This document shows positions 39,001 through 49,689 of a DNA stretch of 64,000 nt, piece after piece. The stretch spans positions 3,148,001 to 3,212,000 of the forward strand of contig NC_064034.1 of assembly GCF_932526225.1 (NCBI RefSeq). Direction: 5' to 3'. The notes beneath the pieces were generated by a model. The model saw nothing but the letters and a program-made list of their open reading frames with translations, did no database searches and was not told the origin of the DNA. Origin of the DNA: Nematostella vectensis. Its lineage: Eukaryota; Cnidaria; Anthozoa; Actiniaria; Edwardsiidae. Position 1 is the stretch's first letter. Each line of letters opens with the position of its first letter. The position numbers and the translations under genes were made by a program.

Positions 39001-39354
39001 GGCCTGGGAACTTATGTACAGCTACTGTACATCTTTGCCTCTGATAACGCAAGATAAATATGTATACCTCATCACATAGAATTGACAAGCGAGTAGATTT
39101 ACCTTGCCAAACGGAGTGTCTACAAACTTTTCTTGTCTGTCTGTCATGATATTTGGATTATCGACCCCGGTTCCGCCAAAGATGCCGATCTATTGTAATT
39201 TGCACGTGTCAAGTAAAGATACTTTTATTAATAAGCCATTCTAAAAAATTTAAAACATATAAGGAAGGCAATAATCAATCGATTACTTATAATAAGTTTT
39301 CTATCCTTAGAGCATCAGGAATGAGGTAAATACCTTTACTTTGACATTGGCCAT
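33084..39354 (-). CDS. MTAP: S-methyl-5'-thioadenosine phosphorylase, seven coding exons, complete
   Basis: MTAP cleaves methylthioadenosine from polyamine synthesis with phosphate to adenine and 5-methylthioribose-1-phosphate, the first step of methionine salvage in the cytosol. Exons: 39334-39354, 39103-39189, 37014-37072, 35765-36035, 35043-35282, 34301-34423 and 33084-33122. They join in phase to 840 nt (279 aa; vertebrate MTAP is about 283). Recognisable blocks are [12 protein letters not shown] (phosphate loop), [73 protein letters not shown] and the base-binding TDYDCW. The small last exon encodes [12 protein letters not shown], aligning with the vertebrate C-terminus, and is preceded by a clear polypyrimidine-AG acceptor. 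The last intron (33123-34300) is almost entirely a 50-bp tandem array. MTAP is divergent from SGSH, with starts 333 bp apart. Confidence 0.95.
33217..34300 (-). repeat. 50-bp minisatellite (about 22 copies) starting at MTAP last 5' splice site
   Basis: About 22 copies of a 50-bp unit fill some 92 percent of the last MTAP intron. On the minus strand the first unit begins exactly at the donor of exon 34301-34423 (GAGAAAG/GTAAACCGTCG) and later units begin GCCAAG/GTAAACCACCG or GTAAG/GTAAACCACC. The exon-proximal copies (34180-34300) are the most diverged, while interior copies are nearly identical. The unit is not a multiple of three and the exon frame meets a stop in the first unit. Confidence 0.94.
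36645..36800. repeat. Dispersed repeat copy in MTAP intron
   Basis: Second copy of the family at 5335-5525, in the same orientation, including GTATTTGAAGATTCCTTTA and a G(12) tract before GTGGTGCCCACCC. Confidence 0.55.
37257..37905. mobile_element. Large imperfect inverted repeat in MTAP intron
   Basis: The left arm (about 37290-37450) and right arm (about 37730-37890) are imperfect inverse complements. GCCTTAAA, GTTAACAT and GCCTTAAAT recur inverted, as does GATGACGTCAT with CATGTGAC. The whole could fold into one long hairpin. Probably a non-autonomous DNA element; the ends and any target duplication are not resolved. Confidence 0.5.
38180..38235. mobile_element. Transposon end fragment (CCCCTGGCTACGCCCCTGA type)
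   Basis: The inverse complement begins TCAGGGGCGTAGCCAGGGGG, a terminal sequence I know to be common at ends of decayed elements in many invertebrate genomes. Only one end is visible here. Confidence 0.4.
38513..38869. mobile_element. MITE with CATACCTGTCAAC inverted termini
   Basis: Left end CATACCTGTCAAC and right end GTTGACAGGTATG are exact inverse complements 357 bp apart. CCTCTT flanks both sides (probable 6-bp or longer target duplication). No coding capacity. It lies in the MTAP intron between exons 37014-37072 and 39103-39189. Confidence 0.65.
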
Positions 39355-39687
39355 TTTCCGTGCACAAGTCCTGTACCCTTCTGGACGTCTTTCTCTTCCT
39401 GTCCTGCCTCGAACGCTCTCGTACCCAGCCTCACACAGCCGCAAACCAATGGTTTCCCTTCGGGGGGAGGGAAGGGGATATTTCACCAAAACTAAACTCA
39501 CTCTGCGACATACCATCAATACATTTTAGCCTGGGATCAGGCGATTTCATAATTCTAAAATTGGAGAAGAAAGATGTTATATAAGGGACAAATAAATGGC
39601 CTGACAAGATTGTTTTGTGTTGAGTGTTGAGTTTCTCGTTGATAAAAAAAAAAAAATGTCACGTGTATGTCACGTGCGTGTCGGAAG
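39355..39687. promoter_or_regulatory. Bidirectional MTAP/SGSH promoter interval with paired GTCACGTG boxes
   Basis: The two start codons are divergent and 333 bp apart, so the genes must share this interval. Two GTCACGTG sites lie at 39658-39665 and 39669-39676, 11 bp apart, just before the preferred SGSH start. GTCACGTG(AC) is the core of the CLEAR element bound by TFEB-family factors at vertebrate lysosomal genes. SGSH is lysosomal, so the match is sensible, though USF or MYC/MAX-type factors also bind CACGTG. No TATA box is evident. Confidence 0.6.
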
Positions 39688-42445
39688 ATGGCGGTTGTTC
39701 GCCGCACCATTGCTCTTTGTCGGCATGTCGCGATTTCAAAGATCCCTTTAGCCCTTTTAGTGCTGCTAATCTCGAGCGCAGAGTCTCGTAAGAATGTCTT
39801 GCTGATTATCGGAGACGATGCTGGGTTTGAATCACAGGTTTATAACAATTCCGTATGCAAAACACCGCACCTCAATGCGCTTGCAAGTCGCGGTCTGGTG
39901 TTCCGTAACGCGTTCACCTCGGTCAGTAGCTGCTCCCCTAGCCGATCTGCTATCCTTACAGGTACACACAGTATAGATTAGTGTGTCGCGTAGCCTTTTG
40001 GGCAGTCTCCCTTTTATAATAGTGCGTGTTAGCAGCGCGATGGAATAATACATCAAATCGATCAAATGGGTTCACAGTGTGTGTTGTGTGGATGTAATTA
40101 GATTGGGCAAAGATTTTTAATGCTTCCATTTACTTCCTTCTAGTATAAAGACGGACTAATTGATTTAATAAGACTAATAAATTTAATACCAATTTTGAGA
40201 CTGGATGCACGCAGGCCGAGCCAAATGTACCATACTGCGAGAAGGTTCCTTTTCTCAAGATCAGCATTTTGTACTTATATACAGGACTCCCCCAACACCA
40301 GAATGGCATGTATGGACTTAAGCAAAATGAGCATCACTTCCATTCCTTTGATGCAGTAAAAAGCCTCCCACTTCTCCTCAAACAACATGATATACGGACA
40401 GGAATAATTGGGAAGAAACATGTCGCTCCTCTTCAGGTATGAAGTGAGACCCATATAAAATATTTTACAAGGGGGAGGGTGAGAAGGGCTGGGGTAGGGT
40501 TGGGTTAGGGACTACCTGTATATAGTTTTCTCTTATTCTCTTGTTATTCAACATATATCGTATAATATGGTGCACAGAGGATGAAGAGGCTACCTAATTC
40601 TTTTGTGAAAGTCACCTCTCCCATGAATTAATTTGCTTATACAGCTTTCGCCATTTGGTATGTTCTCTTCTTTTTTCCCTTCCTCTAATGAACAAATAAG
40701 CTTTGATTAGGGTAAAGGTAGGGGATTGCTATTTAAAGTAACATCACACTCACTCATATAATGAATATAATACAAATTTCAAGTTATTATAGGCCTGGGT
40801 TTGTTCCTGCAGGTTTATCCATTTGACTTTGCATACACAGAAGAACATAACCAAATCAATCAAGTTGGGAGAAACATCACATATATGAAAGAGCTGGTTA
40901 AAAAATTCCTGCAAGAGTCTATTGATGACCCCCGCCAATTCTTTCTTTACATCGCTTTCCACGATCCCCACAGATGTGGACACACAAGTCCTCAATTTGG
41001 TAGGTGGTTTGCAAGTAGTATAGGCAACCATTTACCAACCCTTAAAGCCACATTGTCACCAGTTTACCTTCGGTTGATTACGTAACAATCTCTGATGATT
41101 TTTAACACAAAACGCAAAAAACATTGAAAAAATGTAAAAGCTATTTCTAGTTTCTTAGAGGATGTGACTTATAATTTAGAGGAGACGACCTGTTTAATAT
41201 CATGGTTTCTAATACATTCTTTTTTCTCTTGTCGGTTTGTGTTTGACCTCCAGAAGTAAACTGGTGACAATGCACCTTTAAGTAACCATTGCCGTCATAT
41301 TTGCTATGCTCTTGTTTTCTTGGTCTGGAAAGCATTCAAATTGTAAAATAATTCTAGACAACACAATTGAGCCTGAATGATTGATTGATTGCCCATTCTG
41401 TTGTGATTTATCTGTTTGGGGAATCTTGATGAATGATAATTTAGGAGTCATAAAATCCAATAGAAATAAGAATTGTTTTGGTTCAGGGAGTTTCTGTGAA
41501 AAGTTTGGCAATGGTGATCCAGGCATGGGTACCATTCCTGACTGGACACCAGTGCTGTACAAGCCAGAAGATGTTGTGGTGCCCTACTTTGTCCAGGACA
41601 CTCCAGCGGCCAGGGCAGACATCGCAGCTCAGTACACTACAATCAGCAGACTGGACCAGGGAATTGGTATTTTCCTGGAAGAGCTCAAGGTAGCAGGTTT
41701 TGATAAAGACACTTTGGTAATCTTCAGTTCAGATAATGGTATTCCTTTTCCAAGTGGCCGAACAAATCTCTTTGATCCCGGTATGAAAGAGCCATTTATT
41801 GTCTCATCTCCATATCACACTAAGCGTTGGGGAGAGGTTAGTGAAGCTTTTGTTAGCTTGGTAGATATAGTTCCTACGGTTTTGGACTGGTTCAGTATTG
41901 AGTATCCATCGTATGAAATTTATGGCTACAACAAAGTGGAGTTAACTGGGACCTCAGTGCTTCCTATTTTAGAAAAAGAACCTTCATCAGGATGGGATAC
42001 AGTGTACGCAAGCCACAACCTTCATGAAGTATCCATGTACTATCCCATGAGAGTACTGCGCACAAAGAACTACAAGCTCATTCATAATCTGAATTACAAG
42101 ATGCCGTTCCCCATAGACCAGGACTTCATGATTTCACCATCGTTTCAGGATCTTTTGAATCGAACAAGTAAGGGTGAGCCCACAAACTGGTATAAGACAA
42201 TCCAGCAGTATTACTACCGACCACGGTGGGAACTGTATGATATCATTAAGGACCCCCATGAGATGAACAATCTAGCAACGAAGGAAAAATTTAAAGTAGT
42301 GTTCAAGGGACTTAAAAAGAAGTTGAACATTTGGCAGAATAGTACTAATGATCCTTGGATATGTGCTCCAGGTGGTGTCCTTGAAAATCGAGGGTGGTAC
42401 CCTAGGTCTGGTGTATGTCTTCCCATGCATAATGACCTTGATTAG
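39688..42445 (+). CDS. SGSH: N-sulfoglucosamine sulfohydrolase (sulfamidase), four exons, complete
   Basis: SGSH is a lysosomal sulfatase removing N-sulfate from terminal glucosamine of heparan sulfate. Exons 39688-39961, 40285-40436, 40813-40999 and 41487-42445 join in phase to 1572 nt (523 aa; the human enzyme is 502). A hydrophobic signal segment ([11 protein letters not shown], about residues 23-33) precedes [17 protein letters not shown] with metal-binding Asp residues. The sulfatase motif CSPSR near residue 83 supplies the Cys converted to formylglycine. Further conserved blocks are [63 protein letters not shown] and the C-terminal [12 protein letters not shown]. An upstream in-frame ATG at 39667 would add seven residues and overlaps an E-box. 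Intron 3 holds a MITE, and the 3' flank is interrupted by a transposon 33 bp after the stop. Confidence 0.95.
41041..41282. mobile_element. MITE in SGSH intron 3
   Basis: The termini are imperfect 27-bp inverted repeats: the left end CTTAAAGCCACATTGTCACC matches the inverse of the right end, and both share CATTGTCACCAGTTTAC. The 242-bp element has no coding capacity. No clear target duplication was found. Confidence 0.6.
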
Positions 42446-42477
42446 GGTTGATTGACACTTGACACTTCAACTTAATA

Positions 42478-43612
42478 CAGTCGAACCTCTATTAAGCGGT
42501 CACCCTCGGGACTTAGCTTAGTGACCGCTTAATAGAGGTTGACCGCTTAATAGAGGTTTCGCTATTTTAGCCCCTAAATTAGCGTAAATCGGGCTGTCAT
42601 TATACGTAAGAACTTTTCATTATAATAAACAACAATAACAATCATGTTAGCCCTAAGACGGGGCCTGGTGCATTCCAATTTCATCCAGAAATGTTTGAAA
42701 TCGCCTAGTCAGTTTGTTTTTGCCTATACGGCTCTGTGGCTTTGCCCAATTCTATGGGCATGAGCTACTTTCGCTGGCGTTATGTAAAGTAAATGAGTGC
42801 GTTAAGGTGAAGTTACACGCGTCGTTTCCGTCGATATCCGTCATTAAGCGTTTGCGCAATTTTGGAAGCCGAATCAAAAACTCGCAGTGCGTTGCTGTAC
42901 CCAAAAACTCACAAATCTGACCCAGTTGCATTCATTCGGGGATACCATGAATACATGACTGAGTGGGAACCAGCAAGAAGAAGATGTTTACAAACTTATG
43001 CGGGAACCAACTAACATAAAGGATCCGAATGCTGTTGCAATCGTAAGAGAAAAAGCCGACAAAACAGTGATGGAGACGGTCACCCGAATACTCTAGTTGA
43101 CGATTTCGAAGTTATCAGGCATATTCCCAAACTGATGTCAACGTGGGTTACCAAATATCTCAAAAGACCTACGAACTGTGAGAAAGTCGTAGTCAAAGGG
43201 AAGTGGGTGGACAGAGGTGGTGGCTATGGACTCGAGATTCCTTGTGAATACATATTTGAAGGTGAAGGTTTTTCTACTAGCTGGCTAAAGCGGAAATTGG
43301 TAATCGAGGAATTTGATGCGACTGGTCCGCACAGTAATTAGATTAAACAGTTAAAAATATGACAAAATATGACGTGCACTATCTGTTGTCATGCTGACAA
43401 ATATTGATGATGACCGTTTAATAGAGGTGAAAAACAATAAAATCAACCAATTGGGACCCTGCTTTGGTGACCGCGTCCGCTTAATAGAGGTGACCGCTCA
43501 ATAGAGGTCAAATTTACAGTAAACATAAGGGGGAAAATTCGGGACTTTGGTAAATGACCGTTGAATAGAGGGTGACCGCTCAATAGAGGGCCGCTTAATA
43601 GAGGTTCGACTG
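42478..43612. mobile_element. Tigger/pogo-like TA-flanked DNA element carrying a gene fragment
   Basis: The element starts TA/CAGTCGAACCTCTATTAAGC and ends with the inverse complement (GCTTAATAGAGGTTCGACTG/TA), with TA on both sides, as in Tc1/mariner/pogo elements. Additional subterminal copies of the GACCGCTTAATAGAGGT word occur at 42520-42560 and 43410-43600. No DDE transposase is visible. The middle carries a broken HIRAN-like coding fragment. The insertion lies 33 bp after the SGSH stop, so it probably forms part of the SGSH 3' UTR. AATAAA-like words inside (near 42623 and 43437) could serve as poly(A) signals. Confidence 0.7.
42930..43341 (+). pseudogene. Frameshifted HIRAN-like domain fragment inside the TA-flanked element
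   Basis: One frame reads RGYHEYMTEWEP, and the shifted frame reads EEDVYKLMREPTNIKDPNAV, matching the REP-N-(Y/K)DPNA(V/I)AV core of HIRAN domains. A further shift leads into VIRHIPKLMSTW and then GGGYGLEIPCEYIFEGEG, ending with a stop at 43339-43341. The frames are broken at least once, so this is not a working gene. HIRAN domains bind DNA ends in SNF2-type and nuclease proteins; stand-alone HIRAN-like proteins of unknown role are also known. Capture of a host gene fragment, or a decayed element-encoded gene, are both possible. Confidence 0.5.
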
Positions 43613-43614
43613 TA

Positions 43615-45602
43615 ATATATAAGAGGTGCTAGGAGAGAGGTGGGCGCAAACATAAATAGTAACAACTCCACACTTAAAAAAGATTTTACAATGCAGCTGG
43701 TATTTTGTAGGAGAAAAATTATATTTAGATATGTATATATATATATATATGATAGGAATACTAGATCTAAGAAATGCGTCACTGTCTGTCAGTTTTAAAA
43801 GTAGATACCTAGAGCCTCTGATGGTCACCTTACCCTGGGTACCTCCAGACTTCGCTCATTCAGTGACTCTCAGAGCTCTGGTAGCTCAGCCACCAAAGAG
43901 CATGGTAAGAACATACCGAGACTCACATAGCAAAAGAAAAATTGAGTAATGCGGATTTAAAATGTAGAATCAATCTCGCCTGCCAGCGCTAGCATTGCGC
44001 ATGCTCAGCCAGAATTGGTAGCCACGATGGTCGCTATTTGTACGAGTCTAGACTGTTAAGTACACACGTTCACATTTTTAATGGCTGGAAGAAAAATCCA
44101 TATCGACAGATAAAATCCTTCAAATCTCATTGTGGACTGCGGTGATACAAGGGTCTGGGTACAAGGAGGGGAAGAGACCGCGCACGCCTGGTAAGGAGAT
44201 CAAATGAAAGAGCTAGCTTCTCTTCTTTGGACTTTGTGCCCGACCATCTCGTTCTTTATCCTTCGTGGTACAACTCCTGCCACGCAGATTAAAAAAATAA
44301 TCGATAGAAGGGTTTTTGCGTATAGGGTAAAGGGAAATAGTGGAACGGTGATTTTGAAATAATATATTTTATTTGAAAACTGAAATATCATTTGGAAAAA
44401 CAATATCCATATATTTGTATGTTTAAGCAAAAGAATAGATCCATTTTAGTCGTTTGATGGATTGAACTTCACGATGATAAGTGGATTTAGTTTGTTACTA
44501 AAATGTTCATCTCGATTGAATATTTTTTTTGCGACACTAAAAAATCGTTACAGTTTGTTACGTAAGTCAGCGCTCGTCTTGGTCTGAGTATTTTCGATTT
44601 TGTATTTATTGAGACTTTACCAAGCAACTTCTGTGAGACGAAAACTACTTGAAGTTATAAAGTCAATGAATGTCTCAGTACTTTGGTGGGAAAATAGAAA
44701 AATAATAATAAAAGAGTCTCCAAATTGGTGTCGTGAGAAATTTAGCTTTAGGTTTAATAATACGTAGCAGCGGTGAGTGTTTCATCATTCGCAAAGGTTT
44801 TTTTGCGGTGCCTAAAAGTGCTGATGAAGACTTGATGAAGATAATTCAATACGTACAAGCCGTTTTATCGGGAAACAAACCTAATAATTAGGCATTGACG
44901 AGTTCTAAACAAAACATAACAAATAATCGCTCTGTTTTGAACCTTCATAAATGGAATTCACTTTTTGCCCAATTAAGGGTTAAATTGCGCGTTTTAGTAC
45001 AATGTGCGATAGAAATCTTTCATAGTTCATTAGTGGTTATTTTCAAAAGCCGAAAATAACGAGTGTAGACTTTAATGAGGCGCAGCGTGGTAACTTGGAC
45101 TATTCTCCTTTTATGAAGACTTGACTCGATTATTGCTTGCTTTATATTGAGGGGGCCATTGAGGTGGGGATGGTTGGTGTTGTGGTCGACATTTAATCGT
45201 AAAACACACCTTTTCTCTCAACCTCCATCGCGCTTAATTGCCAAGAAAGACCAGCCTCCCCGCTAAGTCGAACGCTAGAATCTCCAAAACTCTTTCAATC
45301 GCCGCCCGAATCAGGTCTTGCTTTTGAATGCTTTCATTAAGCCAAGATCAACTTGATAATCAGTCGCCTGATTAGGGCCAAAATAGTCTATTCTGCCAAT
45401 GAAATTTGCCGTAATTATGCCGCTTAATTGTTCAGACTTTCTCAGCAAACTCGAAAAGCTTCGTTAAACTAACCCAAGCCAAGGTCGTACAGCAACTAAC
45501 TTAGCGTTGGGGAACTTTCCCAGGAAATTTAAATGTTACTTCAGTTCTTCTCTTAGCTACTCGGTCTTTGGAAAGACAAGTACCTATTTCCGCATGTGAT
45601 CT
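43615..45602. other. Noncoding spacer before Tctex1-domain gene
   Basis: No gene is recognised. There is a TA microsatellite at 43733-43750. The last several hundred bases are the likely promoter and 5' UTR of the gene at 45603. Confidence 0.5.
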
Positions 45603-46187
45603 TTGCTAATTGCTAAAATCGACTCAAATCGGTCGTGTTGGCCTAACGAGGCGATAGCAAAATCAGCTTTCCGAGTTGAATCTTCATTAGTAGGAAACCA
45701 GCGTAGAGAGAACAACCGCACGGCTCAAAAGCAGCGAAAACAGAGGACTTCGAAAATGATGACGCCAATGAAAAGAAAATTCGAGGAGTGTCAAACTAAT
45801 CTTGCTTCTGGGCCCCCTGAATTAGAGGAGTTGTTGATTTTACAACCGGCGTGCAGACTACAAGACCTGGACATACAGTGCGTCATTGAAGACGTCCTTC
45901 GAGGGAACCTGCGAGGAATAAACTACAACGCTTGGGACACAGAGGCAAGGAGCGCATTTCTGCGAGAATTAATAAAGCAAGAGCTACACAAGATCGGTGT
46001 TAGGCTCGCTAACTTCACCGTTATGGTGCTGATCGGAGAAGCAAACGATACGGGAATCGAGAAAGCGAGCCACAGAGTGTGGAAACCAAATTATGACAGT
46101 TACACATCAGCGTGGTATAAGAACGCGTCTTTGTTCGCTGTTGGGACAGTATTTGCCAACTACAGCCGTCCTTACCTTCAAGCATAA
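45603..46187 (+). CDS. Tctex1-domain (dynein light chain Tctex-type) protein, single exon
   Basis: Tctex1-domain proteins are small dimeric light chains of cytoplasmic or axonemal dynein. Several relatives (DYNLT2/4/5 types) belong to ciliary or intraflagellar complexes. The 194-aa reading frame has a basic, low-complexity N-terminus (about residues 1-60) and a C-terminal Tctex1 fold at about 90-190. Recognisable are an amphipathic helical region (LQDLDIQCVIEDVLRG), helix two (LRELIKQELHKIG) and the strand pattern NFTVMVLIGE, HRVWKPNYDSYTSAWYKNAS, LFAVGTVFANY. The family normally ends in a similar strand. Starts are possible at 45603 or at in-frame ATGs at 45756 and 45759 (MMTPMKRKF). The shorter start gives about 143 aa, nearer the family length; I keep the longer frame as the outer limit. 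No introns. I cannot assign the subfamily. Confidence 0.78.
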   Translation: MLIAKIDSNRSCWPNEAIAKSAFRVESSLVGNQRRENNRTAQKQRKQRTSKMMTPMKRKFEECQTNLASGPPELEELLILQPACRLQDLDIQCVIEDVLRGNLRGINYNAWDTEARSAFLRELIKQELHKIGVRLANFTVMVLIGEANDTGIEKASHRVWKPNYDSYTSAWYKNASLFAVGTVFANYSRPYLQA

Positions 46188-47342
46188 CTGAATCTCTTTC
46201 TCGCTGCCTAATAGTATAAATTCTCTTATATTAAAAAAAGAACTGAACCAGTTTCAGATCTATGGTGGATAGATTTCGGTCATTTTTCACCGTCTTAAAA
46301 GAAGGATTCATACAGATTTATCTCTTTTCTTGATGCTATTAGAAAGACTTCCTGGATAACTACAAGGGAAAGAAAACAATGCCGTACATCGGAGCCATAT
46401 GTTGCATTCTCACATATTACGATTAGAAATACTCTTCAAATCTCTCGTTCACAACAGCGCTCTGATTAAATAAATTACTGGAACAGTCAGTTCGTCTTGT
46501 TGTAAGAGAAGCAAATCTTTGAGGAAATTAACTAAAAACGTATAATAGCGGTGGATGATATGAATCGATTACCAGAAACAATAGCGAACCACACGTTCAT
46601 TAGTCCACCACAGGGAGCCAGCACAAATGTAAATACACCTAAGATTGCAGAATCCACTGAATAAAGTATGCAGTGTAAAGTATCATATTCGGTGTATATT
46701 ATTTTATTCTGGTATATTATACCATTTCCATTGAGGTGGTAGTGGCGAAATTTTCATTTCGGAAACACTTGCAAATCGGCTGTTACACCCGCCATTTTGT
46801 TTGATTTCGTGGCGCAGGAAAATATCCACCTCCTAGGGAGGTGTATATTGCATTTTATCCCGAGTTTCTCAACCAATCAAATCCCTTGTTCTTGCGAGGT
46901 TACCGAGTTTTATATACTAAATATATATGTATATATTATAGTTATGCAGTTCGAGGTTCTGTTTTAGAGGGTTCAGTACGGTAAAGGAAATTAATTCACC
47001 AAAAGGTGACCACAGCTGACCTGATTTTGCGCCTTTTCCTCTGGAACCGCGCGCTTATACCGAGTTGTTCTTAATTAGCTTATCCTGGATCACTACAGCT
47101 TTCATAAAAGCTGTCTTTTCTGAAACTAAATTGATTCCATAACTGTTTAAGCTGCTATTCTGGGTCTGTATGACCTGGAATCGATTTGTTTGGCTGTCTA
47201 ATAAACTGTCTGTGGGGAGAGGCTTGTTGACTGGTCATTTCATGCCAAATTTTTTTGAAATTCCCAGAATGCCGAGAGGGCCAATTCTGCAGTTTTTCCT
47301 TGTTCGATTAGAGATTTGTCGAAGAACCCTGAGCTATCATTC
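46188..47342. other. Noncoding region after Tctex1-domain gene
   Basis: No gene is recognised. AATAAA words near 46470 and 46663 are candidate poly(A) signals for the Tctex1 gene. A TA-rich tract lies at 46910-46940. Confidence 0.45.
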
Positions 47343-47498
47343 GACTGAAGAGTAGTTGCTATCACCTCAGTTGGATGCATATCTTCAAGACCATTTATCC
47401 CTTAGACTGTCCCTAGTATCTTGATCACATTTTGTTTATTTTCATTAATAAATTTTGGGTTGTGTGTATATCTCACGGCCGGTTGGGGTGTCAATGGG
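47343..47498. mobile_element. Right-end copy of the piggyBac-like element
   Basis: AGTAGTTGCTATCACC, GGATGCATATCTTCAAGACC and ATTTATCCCTTAG match 30044-30110 closely. The segment ends GTCAATGGG/TTAA at 47499-47502. I could not find the left end. Confidence 0.55.
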
Positions 47499-47918
47499 TT
47501 AATCATTTTGGTTGATGGTTGTAAAGTGAGACCTGATGGACCCCAATAAAAATACATATTTGTGACTTAAGCAGTGCTTGCTTTCTTTATTCGTTGTTGT
47601 GTATTTTGTGTCTTTTTGGCGAGTTATGTTTCTAACAAAGCATGTGTTCCAAAATTTTGTCAGATATTTTGACAACGGAGTTATTTCAATCTTATTGCTT
47701 AGTTGTGCTTATAAAGACCACCTATCCCTCGGGTGGATCCTTGAGTTTTCGATCCGGTTTCTGGTGATTTAGTTTCACTTCTGGCTTTTAGGAGTTCGGG
47801 CCTTCTGTGGGCGTAATAGAGTTGGAGTTTGTTGATCATAAAAAACTTTAGCAAGCAATAACATGATAATAACACTTGACCCCTGCACTACTCCATTGGT
47901 GTAATGTACATCTATAGA

Positions 47919-48016
47919 GGCGTTAGCTAAGGGGTTGCGTTGAGGCGTTAGCTAAGGGGTTGGGTTGAGGCGTTAGCTAAGGGGTTGCGTTGAGGCGTTA
48001 GCTAAGGGTTGCGTTG
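47919..48016. repeat. 25-bp minisatellite, about four copies
   Basis: The unit is GAGGCGTTAGCTAAGGGGTT plus GCGTT or GGGTT. The last copy has lost one G. It is not adjacent to an exon. Confidence 0.9.
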
Positions 48017-48375
48017 GGCAATTATGAGCTGTTCTACATATAGGTTTTTGCTGAAGTAAAATTAGCCCACTCATGTTACTCTTTGTTATAATTTTTTATT
48101 ATGCCCGCCTCAAAGCTACATCTTTGGTCCCATACTTTCTCCATATCTACAGTTCAGGATGGATTTTCAACAAGGCCGTTACGACACTTATTTTTATCTA
48201 CTTTATGCATGTTGCATCTCCCTGATGATGATAAGACTAAATAAGACGCATCCAATGAAGCTGGATTTTTGCCTTTTTGTGTTTGTATGTTTGAAAATCT
48301 CGAAATTGAAGGGACGCGAAAATAAAGTGTACTTAAGTATACCAGTAATTGTGACGTTTTGGGGTGTGTATTGCT

Positions 48376-48975
48376 AAAGGCCTTTTGCACGAGAGGGGGG
48401 TGAAATGCCTTTGCACGAGAGGAGGGGTGGGTGAAAGGCCTTTGCACGAGAGGGGGTTGAAAGGCCTTTGCACGAAAGGGGGTGGGTGAAAGGCCTTTGC
48501 ACGAGAGGGGGGGGGGGGGTAAAAGGCCTTTTGCACGAAAGGGGGGGGGTGAAAGGCCTTTGCACGAGAGGGGGGGGGGGGTGAAAGGCCTTTTGCACGA
48601 AAGGGGGTGGGTGAAAGGCCTTTGCACGAGAGGGGGGCGAAAGGCCTTTGACGAGAGGGGGGATTTAAGACCTTTGCACGAGAGGGGGGTGAAAAGCCTT
48701 AGGTCTTTGCACGAGAGGGGGGGGGAAGGCCTTTGCACTAAAGGGGGTGGATGAAAGGCCTTTGCACGAAAGGGGGTGGGTGAAACGCCTTTGCACGAGA
48801 GGGGGGGAGTAAAAGGCTTTGCACGAGAGGGGGTGAGTGAAAGGCCTTTGCAAGAGAGGGGGGTGAAAGGCCTTTGCACGAGAGGGGGGTGAAAGGCCTT
48901 TGCACGAGAGGGGTGGGTGAAACGCCTTTGCACGAGAGGGGGTGGGTGAAAGGCCTTCGCCAAGAGGGGGGATTC
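48376..48975. repeat. G-rich minisatellite, about 21 copies of 25-32 bp
   Basis: The unit is GAAAGGCCTTTGCACGAGAG followed by a run of 4 to 11 G and then T or TGGGT. G-run length varies between copies, giving unequal units. One strand is G-rich enough to form quadruplexes. Long reading frames on both strands (for example the 269-codon one on the minus strand) are by-products. No exon abuts it; it lies between the Tctex1 gene and the DNM1L 3' end. Confidence 0.93.
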
Positions 48976-49584
48976 AGGCAGGTGTTTTATTAGGCCACTT
49001 CATTATCAAGATACATTAATAGCGAATAAGTGACGTACTTTAATCTTTGGAGAAACCGTACAATAGGCTACTTAGGTGACTTGTACTAACAGAACACGTG
49101 CCTTTTTGGGTGGCAAACTCGGGCGCGAATTTATTGTTTTCGTCGTCCTCTGGCTTGACGGACGCAGTCATTTCATTTTGTTATGGATTTCGGTGGCTTG
49201 AATTTAACACTCAAAAAGTCACATAATAATTATTCGTATTACCATTACCATTCAAACGATATTCGTTTCACCTCAAATACCGAGGTGTACATATTTAAAT
49301 AGTTCGAAAATCACTTATTGGTCACCGTTCAAAATAAGAGTAGAAATATTGCCATATCTACATTTGTAGTACTTTCTGTTGTCAACGTATGGAATAGGCT
49401 ACATTGATCACAATCATTGGAAGGAATTACTGCGATATTTGAGTATTCTTAGAACTATCGCCAAGGATTCCCAAAAAATGCGAAAACAGCTTTTTATTTC
49501 CGTATCTAAACGGGTCCTGTTTTGTACTTTCTGATTGGTCAACGCATTGCAGTGAGATGGTTTTGCTTGAGGCCACCAATGAAA

Positions 49585-49689
49585 TAGCCTGATTTATCAG
49601 ACGGTAAGTGATCGTTTTACTTTTTCTCCCTTTCCCAAAGGGAGAGGAAGTGAAACGAACGATCACGTGCCGTCTGATAAATCAGGCTA
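49585..49689. mobile_element. 105-bp foldback element with 9-bp target duplication
   Basis: TAGCCTGATTTATCAGACGG at the left is the exact inverse complement of the last 20 bases. The palindrome continues inward (AGTGATCGTT / AACGATCAC, then CTCCCTTT / AAAGGGAG). CCAATGAAA flanks both sides. Uninterrupted sister units of the neighbouring 40-bp repeat read CCACCAATGAAAACAG, which is the pre-insertion state and confirms a 9-bp duplication. A 9-bp duplication suits Mutator-like elements; the superfamily is an inference. Confidence 0.8.

Noticed and set aside
48154-48963. 269-codon Pro-rich frame (minus strand)
   Set aside because: Translation of the G-rich minisatellite with irregular unit lengths; no conserved start or domain.
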